A DNA stretch of 9,189 nt, from NCBI GenBank assembly GCA_035480955.1, contig DATIHF010000027.1:1-9189 (forward strand), written 5' to 3'. The position numbers and the translations under genes were made by a program. The notes below the pieces were generated by a model. It did no database searches and was not told the DNA's origin. It saw only the letters and a list, made by a program, of their open reading frames with translations. Source of the stretch: DATIHF01 sp035480955. Its GTDB lineage: Bacteria > Patescibacteriota > Microgenomatia > Woykebacterales > RBG-16-39-9b. Positions 1 through 6,145 of this stretch are shown here, in pieces; the stretch's first letter is position 1; each line of letters opens with the position of its first letter.

Positions 1-1313
1 ACTTTTCCAGACAGAATATCAGAGACATCTTCGATAACCTTTTTTCTAGGAACGTAAACTCCTTTTCTGCCCGTCTGGTCAGCCGTCATGTGCACGTCTT
101 GAGTGCAGTAGTTGAGAATTTTTTTCGCTCGGTCATAGACTTTGCGGTCTTCTGGAGAAAGTTCTTGTTCACCAGCGATTGAAACAACTCGATCCAAGAA
201 TACGTAGCGGTTGAGGATTTTCTCTGCTTCCAGATAAGCTTCATAGTGCGGCACGCCGATGAAATTCGCTTCGATCAGACTTGAGCTGGAATTTAGAATG
301 TCGACTGCCGGTCGGCGGCCTTCCTCTGCCACTGCCCGGGACAAACTAACTACCGAATCAAAGTAGGGCATGATCGCCTGTACCGCCGAGTCAGTCAAAT
401 CATCGGCTGGCACATAGATTGCCTCAATCGCGGTGATCGAACCGGAATTAGTCGGCACCACTCTTTCCTGAAACTGTCCAATGTCGCTAGTTAAGGTTGC
501 TTGATAACCGTCTTCCGAGGGGATGGTGTTTAACAAGGTAGAAAGCTCGTTGCCTGCCTGAACAAGACGGTAAACATTGTCCACGAAAAAGAGAATGTCG
601 CGGTTTTCCTGATCGCGGAAATATTCCGCAATGGTGATCGCCGTGTAGCCCGCGCGAAATCTGACTGCGGCCCGCTCATTCATCTGGCCCAGAATTAAGG
701 CAACGTTGGGCAGGACTTTATTGTCCCGCAAAGTTTCGATCATTTCCTGCGCCTCACGAATACGCTCTCCGATCCCGGCAAAGATCGAGATGCCTTTGTG
801 ATAGACCGCGGTGTTGTGCATCAACTCCGTGAGAATAACCGTCTTACCGACTCCAGAGCCGCCAAAGAGACCAATCTTCCCGCCTTTCAAAAAGGGTGTG
901 AAAAAATCAACCACTTTTATCCCTGTCTCGAGTACTTCGCGGGTGATGTTGGTGGAAACATAGTCTGGCGGTTGAGCATAAATAGAGCGTCTTTGCTTAG
1001 TTTTGATTTCTCCAAGGTTGTCTTGAGGGTTCCCAAACAAATCAACAACCCGGCCGAGCATTTCTTTGCCGACTCCAACATTGATCGTTTCAAATCTCCG
1101 ACGTAGTTTCGCTCCCCGATAGAGTTTTCCCGGATCAGAAAAGCAGATACAGAAAACTGTGTCTTTATTGGTTGAGGAATAAACCTCCACTCGGATCGCA
1201 GGGTCGTCAACAAATTCCAAAAGTTCGTAACGATTGGGTTTTACTGAGGGAAAGGACACTTCGATGACATCGCCTCTGATTGATTCAATTGTTCCGACGT
1301 GTTGCTCTTCCAT
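1..1313 (-). CDS. atpD: F-type ATPase beta subunit, 3' end cut by window edge
   Basis: Catalytic subunit of the F1 head. The first 437 codons are visible; family length (about 460-480) suggests some 30 residues lie beyond base 1. Seen: N-terminal barrel from MEEQHVGTIESIRGDVIEVS, P-loop GGSGVGKT (151-158), catalytic GER with Glu183 and Arg184, Walker B strand ending in Asp245, DNVYR with Arg249, signature PAVDILNSSS (335-344), and a DELSEED-like QELSPED (383-389). Odd: the adenine-pocket Tyr of the family is Arg334, and the two pocket Phe positions are Val407 and Gln413. NEPPG reads NERAA. ATP hydrolysis chemistry looks intact, but nucleotide affinity or specificity may differ. The start is the ATG two bases after the atpG stop, with AGGAG at 1319-1323, five bases upstream. 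Identity is sure; normal catalytic behaviour is not. Confidence 0.95.
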   Translation of the reverse strand, partial: MEEQHVGTIESIRGDVIEVSFPSVKPNRYELLEFVDDPAIRVEVYSSTNKDTVFCICFSDPGKLYRGAKLRRRFETINVGVGKEMLGRVVDLFGNPQDNLGEIKTKQRRSIYAQPPDYVSTNITREVLETGIKVVDFFTPFLKGGKIGLFGGSGVGKTVILTELMHNTAVYHKGISIFAGIGERIREAQEMIETLRDNKVLPNVALILGQMNERAAVRFRAGYTAITIAEYFRDQENRDILFFVDNVYRLVQAGNELSTLLNTIPSEDGYQATLTSDIGQFQERVVPTNSGSITAIEAIYVPADDLTDSAVQAIMPYFDSVVSLSRAVAEEGRRPAVDILNSSSSLIEANFIGVPHYEAYLEAEKILNRYVFLDRVVSIAGEQELSPEDRKVYDRAKKILNYCTQDVHMTADQTGRKGVYVPRKKVIEDVSDILSGK

Positions 1314-1315
1314 AT

Positions 1316-2185
1316 TTACTCCTGCCAGAGATCAGAACCAGTGTAGAGTTGTAATTGCTTTTTGTTGGTCAGATTTTTGCGCACTTTGCGCCTGCCACGA
1401 GAAAGATCTCCAAGGACTTCACTCATCTTCTCCGCTACCTGACCAATTTCGAGAATCTTGATTCTTGCTCCATAACGGGCAATCTGAGATTCATAAATTT
1501 TCTTCTGAAAAAGCCCATGAATGACTTCTTTTTCAAAAAAATCGAGGATCTGCTCAGGAGAGCCTTCGAAAAGGTAGCGTTTGACGTTTTGTACCTGACC
1601 GACGGTCATTGTGTTGCTGACGTCAGATTTTTCTGCCGCCTGGGTAAGCACAGTTTTGTATTTCCCAAAGTAAATAACAATCTTTTCGTAATCGGAAATC
1701 TGATCAGCAATTTGGTAAACCAAGTTCCAGTCAGGATCGTTGTCGGAAACATCAAAACTGGCAATATTGGGACGGCTGATACCATCTTTTTGAAGCAGTC
1801 TTTGGCCTGTTCCGCCTAGAATTATGCCGTCAAAACCAGTCGCGAGCAGATCGTCTTTCCAAATTCTATACAGGTTAGGAATCAGATTGCCAAAATACTG
1901 CTCATGCGAGGCAATTAGTACCAAGACCCCTTTTTTGTTTTTCTTGCGAAAAGAAGTCGTGATGATGTTTTTCTGGGGTGATTTTTTGCTCTTCTGCTCT
2001 GCCACCAGACCAAATTTGATATTGATATAGGAGTCCGCGGCATTGTTGAGAAACTCGTCAATTTGCGCTACATGGCCTTGAATTACCTTGATGCGCCTTG
2101 CCGCCGCGTCCTCGTAAACCGCGGTGATGGCCTTAATTGTAGCGACTGCATCTGAGTATTTTTTTAGTTCAGCTTTGCTGTACAT
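1316..2185 (-). CDS. atpG: F-type ATPase gamma subunit, divergent
   Basis: Central shaft of F1; 289 residues, a normal family length. Seen: N-terminal helix (ELKKYSDAVATIKAITAVYE), then a Rossmann-like core with VLVLIASHEQYFGNLIPNLY (87-106), which matches the family stretch VLVVVSSDRGLCGGLNTNL, and GGTGQRLL. A segment KRYLFEGSPEQILDFF (202-217) matches the family's 'YLYEPSPEEVL'. The C-terminal helix begins ARYGARIKIL (236-245). The family's C-terminal RxRQAxITxE is replaced by a basic RGRRKVRKNLTNKK (263-276), so the tip of the shaft inside the alpha/beta ring is unusual. No clear Shine-Dalgarno site precedes the ATG, which sits nine bases after the atpA stop, so coupling to atpA is likely. 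Gene order (alpha-gamma-beta) adds strong support. Confidence 0.88.
   Translation of the reverse strand: MYSKAELKKYSDAVATIKAITAVYEDAAARRIKVIQGHVAQIDEFLNNAADSYINIKFGLVAEQKSKKSPQKNIITTSFRKKNKKGVLVLIASHEQYFGNLIPNLYRIWKDDLLATGFDGIILGGTGQRLLQKDGISRPNIASFDVSDNDPDWNLVYQIADQISDYEKIVIYFGKYKTVLTQAAEKSDVSNTMTVGQVQNVKRYLFEGSPEQILDFFEKEVIHGLFQKKIYESQIARYGARIKILEIGQVAEKMSEVLGDLSRGRRKVRKNLTNKKQLQLYTGSDLWQE
1319..1323 (-). promoter_or_regulatory. Shine-Dalgarno site of atpD
   Basis: Read on the minus strand this is AGGAG, five bases (TAAAT) before the atpD ATG at 1313. It lies in the last codons of atpG, which supports the chosen beta start and translational coupling. Confidence 0.7.
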
Positions 2186-2194
2186 AGAAAAAGT

Positions 2195-3733
2195 TTAACT
2201 AGTTGTAACTGGTTCCTTTTTTTCCTCTGGTTTCTTTTCTTCTTTTTTCTCTTTAGGCTCCTCTTTCACTTCCCCAGTTGTCTTACCGAGTTTGAAGTAA
2301 GTGATCACATTGTTGACCAGCTCTTTAACGCTTGTTGAGAGTTTGGCTTCAATAGGCAGATTGCCGTATTTCCCTTGCAAGTACTCTCCCAAGATGCGGA
2401 TTTTCTCAACCTGAACTTCTTTAGCAGTTTTCTTTTCCCAGGCTCCGCCAAAGAAAAGTCCCAGGTAAATTAGTTGTAAGCCTTTAGGGATGATGATCTG
2501 ACTTTCCTGGTCAAAAATTTTGATCAGCTTCTCACCTTGATCCAGCGCTTGCAGAGTCTGGGTGGTGAGCTCAACTCCAAAACGGCTAACCTCTTCGGCT
2601 TTGCGGTAAGCAGTCAACTTTTCAGTGATCAGCCTGGAAAGTTCTCGCTCCAGTGGAGTTTTGGTTTGGTTTCCGACTCGAGAAACCGAAAGGGTGAAAG
2701 AAACTGCCGGGTGACGACCTTTTTTGGCTTCGGCAACATCAAAGAAAACGTGTCCGTCAGTCATCGCCATTAGGTTGGTCTGGATATAGCCAGCGAGATC
2801 TCCCTCCAGTGTTTCGGCGATTGGCAGCAGCGTGATCGGACGAGTCTTGCCATTTTGCTTTTTGAAATTCCCCGCTCTCTCCACTAAACGGGCGTGGAGG
2901 TGAAAGATATCACCTGGATAGCTTTGACGTCCCGGGGTGCGACGAGTGATAAGAGAAGTTTCGCGGTAAAATTTCGCGTGGGTGGTCAGATCATCAAAAA
3001 TGACCACTACTTCCCGACCACGGTCACGAAAATACTCGGCCACTGCAAGGCCAGCAAACGGGGCCAGATAAATCAAGGGGGCTGGGTCAGACGCGTTGGC
3101 AGAGATGATGACGGTCTGGGAGAGGGCGTTGATGTCTTTCAAAGTTTTGACGACAAATTTGAGGTCAGAGCGCTTTTTCCCGATGGAAACATAGACACAA
3201 ACACTGCCGCTGCTCGCTTGGTTACCAATAATTTGTAATGCAAAGGTGGTTTTGCCGGTTTTCTGATCCCCGAGGATGAGCTCTCTCTGTCCTTTTCCAA
3301 TTGGCACTTGCATATCAACACTGACAACTCCAGTTTCCATGGGTTCTTTGACCCGACTACGAGCATTGATTCCCGGTGCGTGCGGATCGATCGGATAATG
3401 AGTCTTGACCTCTCCGACTGGCCCGAGCTCGTCAACTGGAATGCCAAAAGGAGAGATCACTCTACCTAAATACTTTTCCGTGACAGGCATGACAAAGGTC
3501 TCATTGGTACGCACCACTCGCAAGTTGTGGGATAAACCTTCTCCCTGGATGAGCATGACTTCCACTAATTCTGGCAGTATGGCTTGGACAATGCCAATGT
3601 GTCCTTGCTCAGTCAAAACTAATTCATGCAGTTTGGCGCTAGGAATTCCGTTCACGTAAAAGACACTATGAATGATACTTTCAACGTAACCGACCTCCTT
3701 TGTTGTCTTTAAATAATCTTCAAATTTTTGCAT
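2195..3733 (-). CDS. atpA: F-type ATPase alpha subunit with charged C-terminal tail
   Basis: Non-catalytic partner of beta in the F1 hexamer; 512 residues. Seen: barrel domain (15-100) ending GRVISPFGIPVD, P-loop GDQKTGKT (155-162), Walker B strand EVVVIFDDLT (241-250), YRETSLITRRTPGRQSYPGD (256-275), ETLEGDLAGYIQTN (307-320), and SVSRVG with the arginine finger Arg352, which reaches into the beta active site. Odd: the N-terminal delta-binding extension is roughly a dozen residues shorter than in E. coli, and residues 487-510 form a Lys/Glu/Pro-rich tail (EPKEKKEEKKPEEKKEP) not found in ordinary alpha subunits. The ATG follows the atpH stop with no gap. GAGG at 3739-3742 lies five bases upstream. 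Confidence 0.96.
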   Translation of the reverse strand: MQKFEDYLKTTKEVGYVESIIHSVFYVNGIPSAKLHELVLTEQGHIGIVQAILPELVEVMLIQGEGLSHNLRVVRTNETFVMPVTEKYLGRVISPFGIPVDELGPVGEVKTHYPIDPHAPGINARSRVKEPMETGVVSVDMQVPIGKGQRELILGDQKTGKTTFALQIIGNQASSGSVCVYVSIGKKRSDLKFVVKTLKDINALSQTVIISANASDPAPLIYLAPFAGLAVAEYFRDRGREVVVIFDDLTTHAKFYRETSLITRRTPGRQSYPGDIFHLHARLVERAGNFKKQNGKTRPITLLPIAETLEGDLAGYIQTNLMAMTDGHVFFDVAEAKKGRHPAVSFTLSVSRVGNQTKTPLERELSRLITEKLTAYRKAEEVSRFGVELTTQTLQALDQGEKLIKIFDQESQIIIPKGLQLIYLGLFFGGAWEKKTAKEVQVEKIRILGEYLQGKYGNLPIEAKLSTSVKELVNNVITYFKLGKTTGEVKEEPKEKKEEKKPEEKKEPVTTS

Positions 3734-4258
3734 TTAAGCCTCAGCGACTTTCTGACCTGCTTGTCCTTCAACACCTTTAGCTAGATAACTGGCCAGTCTT
3801 TCTTTTAGATATTGATCAGTCTTTGCTTCATAACTATAATCGCCAAATTTCCCCTGGTACTCCATCTGAATTCCCGCGACGATGTGGTGGTTGACTGAGA
3901 CATCCAAAATCACTTTCTGCCCAGCTCCGTCGCTAATCACTTGATTCACCGCATTAGTAAACTGATCGTCAGGCTCGAAAGCCAAGGTAATTTTCACAAC
4001 TGGCAGAGTCTTTAGGTAAGTGATAATCTCTTCCAGGTATTTTTTCTGCGCCTCGTCCCCAATCGGCTCCAAGTTTTTTTGTTCCAAATAATTGAAGATC
4101 GCCTCAAGGGAAGGTCCCAAGCCTTTTACTTTTTCCGTGATCTTGCCTTCCTGGTTGTGGTAAAGCTCTTTACCAACACTGGAAAGTTTATCGACTAGTC
4201 GGTAAAGGACTTTGGTATCGGCTATTCCGTTGGCGAAAACACTAAACTCTGCTTTAAT
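3734..4258 (-). CDS. atpH: F-type ATPase delta subunit, apparent ATT start
   Basis: Part of the outer stalk, linking the F1 top to subunit b; 174 residues if it starts at 4258, the usual family length. Seen: a helical N-terminal half (residues 2-85) and a C-terminal domain with KVILDVSVNHHIVAGIQMEY (115-134) and GKFGDYSYEAK, matching the family pattern of a beta strand, 'GG' turn and 'GDxxxDxS'. Start: there is no ATG, GTG or TTG near the perfect AAGGAGG at 4264-4270. Five bases after it comes an in-frame ATT (AUU), a rare start known from E. coli infC. The next standard start, TTG at 4120, would delete 46 residues of the N-terminal domain and has no ribosome site at the right place. Whether ATT is genuine or a one-base error for ATG cannot be settled here. 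The frame stays open for some way upstream into atpF. Confidence 0.85.
   Translation of the reverse strand: MKAEFSVFANGIADTKVLYRLVDKLSSVGKELYHNQEGKITEKVKGLGPSLEAIFNYLEQKNLEPIGDEAQKKYLEEIITYLKTLPVVKITLAFEPDDQFTNAVNQVISDGAGQKVILDVSVNHHIVAGIQMEYQGKFGDYSYEAKTDQYLKERLASYLAKGVEGQAGQKVAEA
3739..3742 (-). promoter_or_regulatory. Shine-Dalgarno site of atpA
   Basis: GAGG on the minus strand, five bases before the atpA ATG, inside the last codons of atpH. It supports the start and suggests coupled translation. Confidence 0.5.
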
Positions 4259-4263
4259 GAGGT

Positions 4264-4270
4264 CCTCCTT
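4264..4270 (-). promoter_or_regulatory. Shine-Dalgarno site that fixes the ATT start of atpH
   Basis: Perfect AAGGAGG on the minus strand overlapping the atpF stop codon (4269-4271), five bases before ATT at 4258. Its strength and spacing are the main evidence for initiation at ATT. Confidence 0.8.
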
Positions 4271-4877
4271 AACTAAAGAACTTATCTTTCTTGGCGGCTT
4301 CTAATGAGTTCATGACCAGCTCCTGGTGATCAACTAAATTGATGACTTTACCTACAGAATTCTTGGCAGTTTCCGAAACAATCTGATAAATCTTCTCGTC
4401 AACTTGTTTGAACCGATCTTTTGAATATTTATCTACCTGCACGTTAAGCTGCTCCAAGTCCTTCTTAACCGTAGCAGTAACTTCTTTTCTAGCTTCCTCG
4501 ATCTGATTGGCCGCATTTTTATCTAGCTCTTCAACTCTTTTTTTCAGCTCACTATCGAGCAGCTGCATCAGTTTTTCTGTGTTTTGGTTGTAGTTGAGTG
4601 TCATGGTCGTGACGGTATCCTGGTAGTATTTGATTAGATTATTTGTAGTATTTTGTATCATTAAGTTATGGTGTGATATTACCTGCTCGAGAGCCTGTTT
4701 AACCCGATTTTCCAAATACTCAACTTGCTGGATCGAAGCTTCCATACGATCGAGAGTGTCTTGAGTTGGTGGTTTGTGAGCCTTGTTCACTTCTTTGCGT
4801 GAGCTCAGGTAAATGTAAACTACTATCACTAATGTTAAGAGATTGATAAGTATTGAGCCATAGATTATTAGATTCAT
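4269..4877 (-). CDS. atpF: F-type ATPase b-like outer-stalk subunit
   Basis: Membrane-anchored stalk protein that would hold F1 through delta; 202 residues, longer than the usual 155-170. Seen: one N-terminal membrane helix (about 3-24, IIYGSILINLLTLVIVVYIY), a basic and proline-containing link (27-38), then a long charged helix, probably coiled coil (about 40-170). The C-terminal amphipathic segment VGKVINLVDHQELVMNSLEA (175-194) resembles the delta-binding end of b subunits. The stretch 66-105 is rich in Asn, Thr and Gln rather than Glu, Lys and Ala, so the middle of the stalk is atypical. Identity rests on layout (between c-like and delta genes) and architecture, since b subunits are poorly conserved. 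The start has AAGGAGG at 4884-4890, six bases upstream. Confidence 0.82.
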   Translation of the reverse strand: MNLIIYGSILINLLTLVIVVYIYLSSRKEVNKAHKPPTQDTLDRMEASIQQVEYLENRVKQALEQVISHHNLMIQNTTNNLIKYYQDTVTTMTLNYNQNTEKLMQLLDSELKKRVEELDKNAANQIEEARKEVTATVKKDLEQLNVQVDKYSKDRFKQVDEKIYQIVSETAKNSVGKVINLVDHQELVMNSLEAAKKDKFFS

Positions 4878-4883
4878 TTGTTT

Positions 4884-4890
4884 CCTCCTT
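4884..4890 (-). promoter_or_regulatory. Shine-Dalgarno site of atpF
   Basis: Perfect AAGGAGG on the minus strand, directly after the stop of the c-like gene (4891-4893) and six bases before the atpF ATG. It is the same motif as at atpH, so this organism uses classical ribosome binding sites inside the operon. Confidence 0.8.
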
Positions 4891-5673
4891 CTAGAGAAAT
4901 AGTAAGATCCAAACTGAAATTGCTAAGCCAAATCCGCAAGCGAGCAATATTCCCGCTGTTCCAAAAATCAATTGCCTCTGTATATCTCGTTTGGCCAAAG
5001 GGTTTCGGGCGATTGACTCAACTGCAGTGCGGTTGCTGCGAACAAAGTGAGACAAGCCAACTAAGAAACTGATAGTTCCGAGAAGAAGAGCGAAGAGATA
5101 TTTGATTAAATTGGGGATGTTCCCGGAAACTATCGAGCTCGAAACTTTTTTGGCAACTTGGTCGAGTCCTGCATTGGTCAGATTTTCTGCACTGGCGGAG
5201 ACCTGGTTGTAATTAATATTAAGTAAGACAGGAATGGTAAGAACGTCAGTTTTAGAAGAGTTGGGAAAATCTTTCAAAGCTTTACCGAGAACATGTCCTG
5301 ATTTTGTTGCTTTTTGACCTACTCCTTTATCATTTGAACTAGTTATCAAATCTCCGGCTTTGATGACCCCGTTTTTCTGAGAAACTTTGACGGGAGTCGG
5401 TCCGTTAACAATTACTGGTTTAGTGTCGGAATTAATATTGTTGAGAGAAACTGCCGGGCTGGTATATATCACACCATATAATCCTGGATCATATTCTCTG
5501 GAACTAAGCTCGTATTTCCCATTTACATACCTAACGATATCTCCGGTTTCGCCGCTAACTGGGACATTGTAGGCAATTTGGTCCAGTGTCTGAGAGTGCA
5601 CAACGGAAAAACTCCCTAGCAGAAGGATTGTGGAAAACGTGGTTAAAAATATAACTTTCAAGGCAGTTTGCAT
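4891..5673 (-). CDS. atpE: c-like subunit fused to exported surface domain, no ion-binding carboxylate
   Basis: 260 residues against about 80 for a normal c subunit. Seen in order: signal peptide (1-27, ending VVHS before Gln28); an exported domain (about 30-158) with GDIVRYVNGKYELSS, GLYGVIYTSPAV, GPTPVKVSQKNGVIKAGDLI and GHVLGKALKDF, a pattern I know from the C-terminal parts of patescibacterial and tail-fibre-like surface proteins; a linker; then membrane helix 1 (188-210), the c-type loop AVESIARNP (217-225) and membrane helix 2 (234-260). Topology fits a c subunit: outside N-terminus, loop in the cytoplasm. In an ungapped alignment from the loop proline, the proton-carrying Glu/Asp position (Pro+18) is Leu243. 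Neither helix has Asp or Glu, and the GxGxGxG packing motif of helix 1 is gone. Being first in the operon before atpF supports the identity. No Shine-Dalgarno site precedes the ATG. It may be a rotor that does not carry ions, or a repurposed membrane anchor. Confidence 0.75.
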   Translation of the reverse strand: MQTALKVIFLTTFSTILLLGSFSVVHSQTLDQIAYNVPVSGETGDIVRYVNGKYELSSREYDPGLYGVIYTSPAVSLNNINSDTKPVIVNGPTPVKVSQKNGVIKAGDLITSSNDKGVGQKATKSGHVLGKALKDFPNSSKTDVLTIPVLLNINYNQVSASAENLTNAGLDQVAKKVSSSIVSGNIPNLIKYLFALLLGTISFLVGLSHFVRSNRTAVESIARNPLAKRDIQRQLIFGTAGILLACGFGLAISVWILLFL

Positions 5674-5711
5674 TTAAATTGACTAGCGCGTCTTTCGAGC
5701 ATGCGTTAAGG

Positions 5712-5798
5712 AAAAAATTAATCAAGCGACCTAGCACAAGTTGTCTTGTTTGAGGCAAAGCCGAGTTTGACAACTTTGCTCGAGCGACTTAATTTTTT
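5712..5798 (-). promoter_or_regulatory. Large inverted repeat in atp leader, attenuator-like
   Basis: Outer arms aaaaaattaa (5712-5721) and ttaatttttt (5789-5798) are perfect complements. Inner arms agcacaagttgtc (5733-5745) and gacaactttgct (5769-5780) pair with one bulged base. Read in the operon direction, this is a stem preceded by an A-tract and followed by a U-tract, as in an intrinsic terminator, 39 bases before the c-like gene. A second stem, gaggcaaag (5752-5760) with ctttgctc (5774-5781, one bulge), shares the segment 5774-5780 and so excludes the first. Mutually exclusive stems are typical of attenuators. The regulation is inferred, and the structure also reads as a terminator on the plus strand. 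Confidence 0.5.
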
Positions 5799-5828
5799 CT
5801 AGCACGCGCAGACTAGACGCAAGTTTTG

Positions 5829-5848
5829 GTTACTTTTTAAAAAGTAAC
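5829..5848. repeat. Perfect 20-base palindrome
   Basis: gttactttttaaaaagtaac is its own reverse complement, with no loop, so it fits a dimeric protein-binding site better than an RNA hairpin. It lies between the atp leader structure and the TA run, where an operator for the leftward operon would be expected. Confidence 0.6.
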
Positions 5849-5895
5849 TAAGAACTCAACTAAGTTACAGAAGGTGACGAAGTAGTTAAAGTTCT

Positions 5896-5923
5896 AAAGA
5901 AATCTTATCACGTAAATTTCTTT
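5896..5923. repeat. Short inverted repeat
   Basis: Arms aaagaaat (5896-5903) and atttcttt (5916-5923) with a 12-base centre. It is AT-rich and weak as RNA. Possibly a protein site; function unknown. Confidence 0.3.
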
Positions 5924-5948
5924 CCCTATATATATAAGAGATTGGCCC

Positions 5949-5978
5949 TTGACATTTTTTTTCGGTATGTGAAATAAT
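5949..5978 (+). promoter_or_regulatory. Sigma70-type promoter for the surface-protein gene
   Basis: A perfect -35 TTGACA (5949-5954), 18 bases, then AATAAT (5973-5978), five of six bases of the -10 consensus. Transcription would begin near 5985 and give a leader of about 160 bases before the ATG at 6146. Confidence 0.55.
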
Positions 5979-6024
5979 TTAAGCACGATTTCCCGTCACA
6001 GCAAAGGATTTTCCCGCGCTGGAG

Positions 6025-6039
6025 TGAGTAAGTTACTCA
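6025..6039. repeat. Operator-like palindrome in the rightward leader
   Basis: Arms tgagtaa (6025-6031) and ttactca (6033-6039) around one base. It lies downstream of the promoter at 5949 and just upstream of a second TTGACA (6050-6055), a fit for a dimeric regulator. The MerR-like domain of the downstream gene is one candidate binder, but that is speculation. Confidence 0.35.
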
Positions 6040-6049
6040 AATTACCCAC

Positions 6050-6076
6050 TTGACAGTTTTCTGGCTAGATCATAGT
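6050..6076 (+). promoter_or_regulatory. Possible second promoter
   Basis: A perfect -35 TTGACA (6050-6055). The best -10 is only CATAGT (6071-6076) at 15 bases, so this is weak. The same stretch forms a hairpin (ctggcta 6061-6067 with tagtcag 6073-6079, one G-T pair). Confidence 0.22.
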
Positions 6077-6099
6077 CAGGCGCGTTGTGGAAAAGTCCC

Positions 6100-6127
6100 C
6101 AGTTAGTTTCCCTGAAGCTACTAACTG
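6100..6127 (+). promoter_or_regulatory. Leader hairpin before the surface-protein start
   Basis: Arms cagttag (6100-6106) and ctaactg (6121-6127) are perfect complements with a 14-base loop, ending 18 bases before the ATG. No Shine-Dalgarno site lies between, so the hairpin may affect ribosome access. Function unproven. Confidence 0.35.
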
Positions 6128-6145
6128 CCTAAGTGTGATCGCTTA

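Larger units (their letters stand above)
5674..6145. other. Divergent gene-free control region
   Basis: 472 bases between the ATPase operon (leftward) and the surface-protein gene (rightward). It is clearly AT-richer than the flanking genes and has no convincing reading frame or tRNA. It holds inverted repeats, a TA run (5927-5936) that could be a -10 element on either strand, and a good rightward promoter. I found no convincing -35/-10 pair for the leftward operon. Subunit a and the small AtpI protein, which often open such operons, are not here. Confidence 0.8.

Noticed and set aside
917..1213. Minus-strand frame inside atpD
   Set aside because: The beta frame, translated from 1313 to the window edge without a stop, explains this region fully.
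3734..4120. Delta subunit starting at TTG (4120)
   Set aside because: It would remove 46 residues of the N-terminal domain and has no ribosome site, while AAGGAGG plus ATT upstream restores family length.
4891..5673. Ion-binding carboxylate moved to helix 1, as in some variant rotors
   Set aside because: Helix 1 (188-210) contains no Asp or Glu; the only nearby acids (Glu219, Asp230) are in the cytoplasmic loop region.
5555..5773. A 72-residue minus-strand frame overlapping the c-like gene start
   Set aside because: It overlaps a better gene in another frame, has no ribosome site or family resemblance, and crosses the leader stem.
5927..5936. TA run as a definite -10 box of the atp operon
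   Set aside because: It reads the same on both strands and I found no matching -35 box at proper spacing leftward, so it is mentioned only as a possibility.
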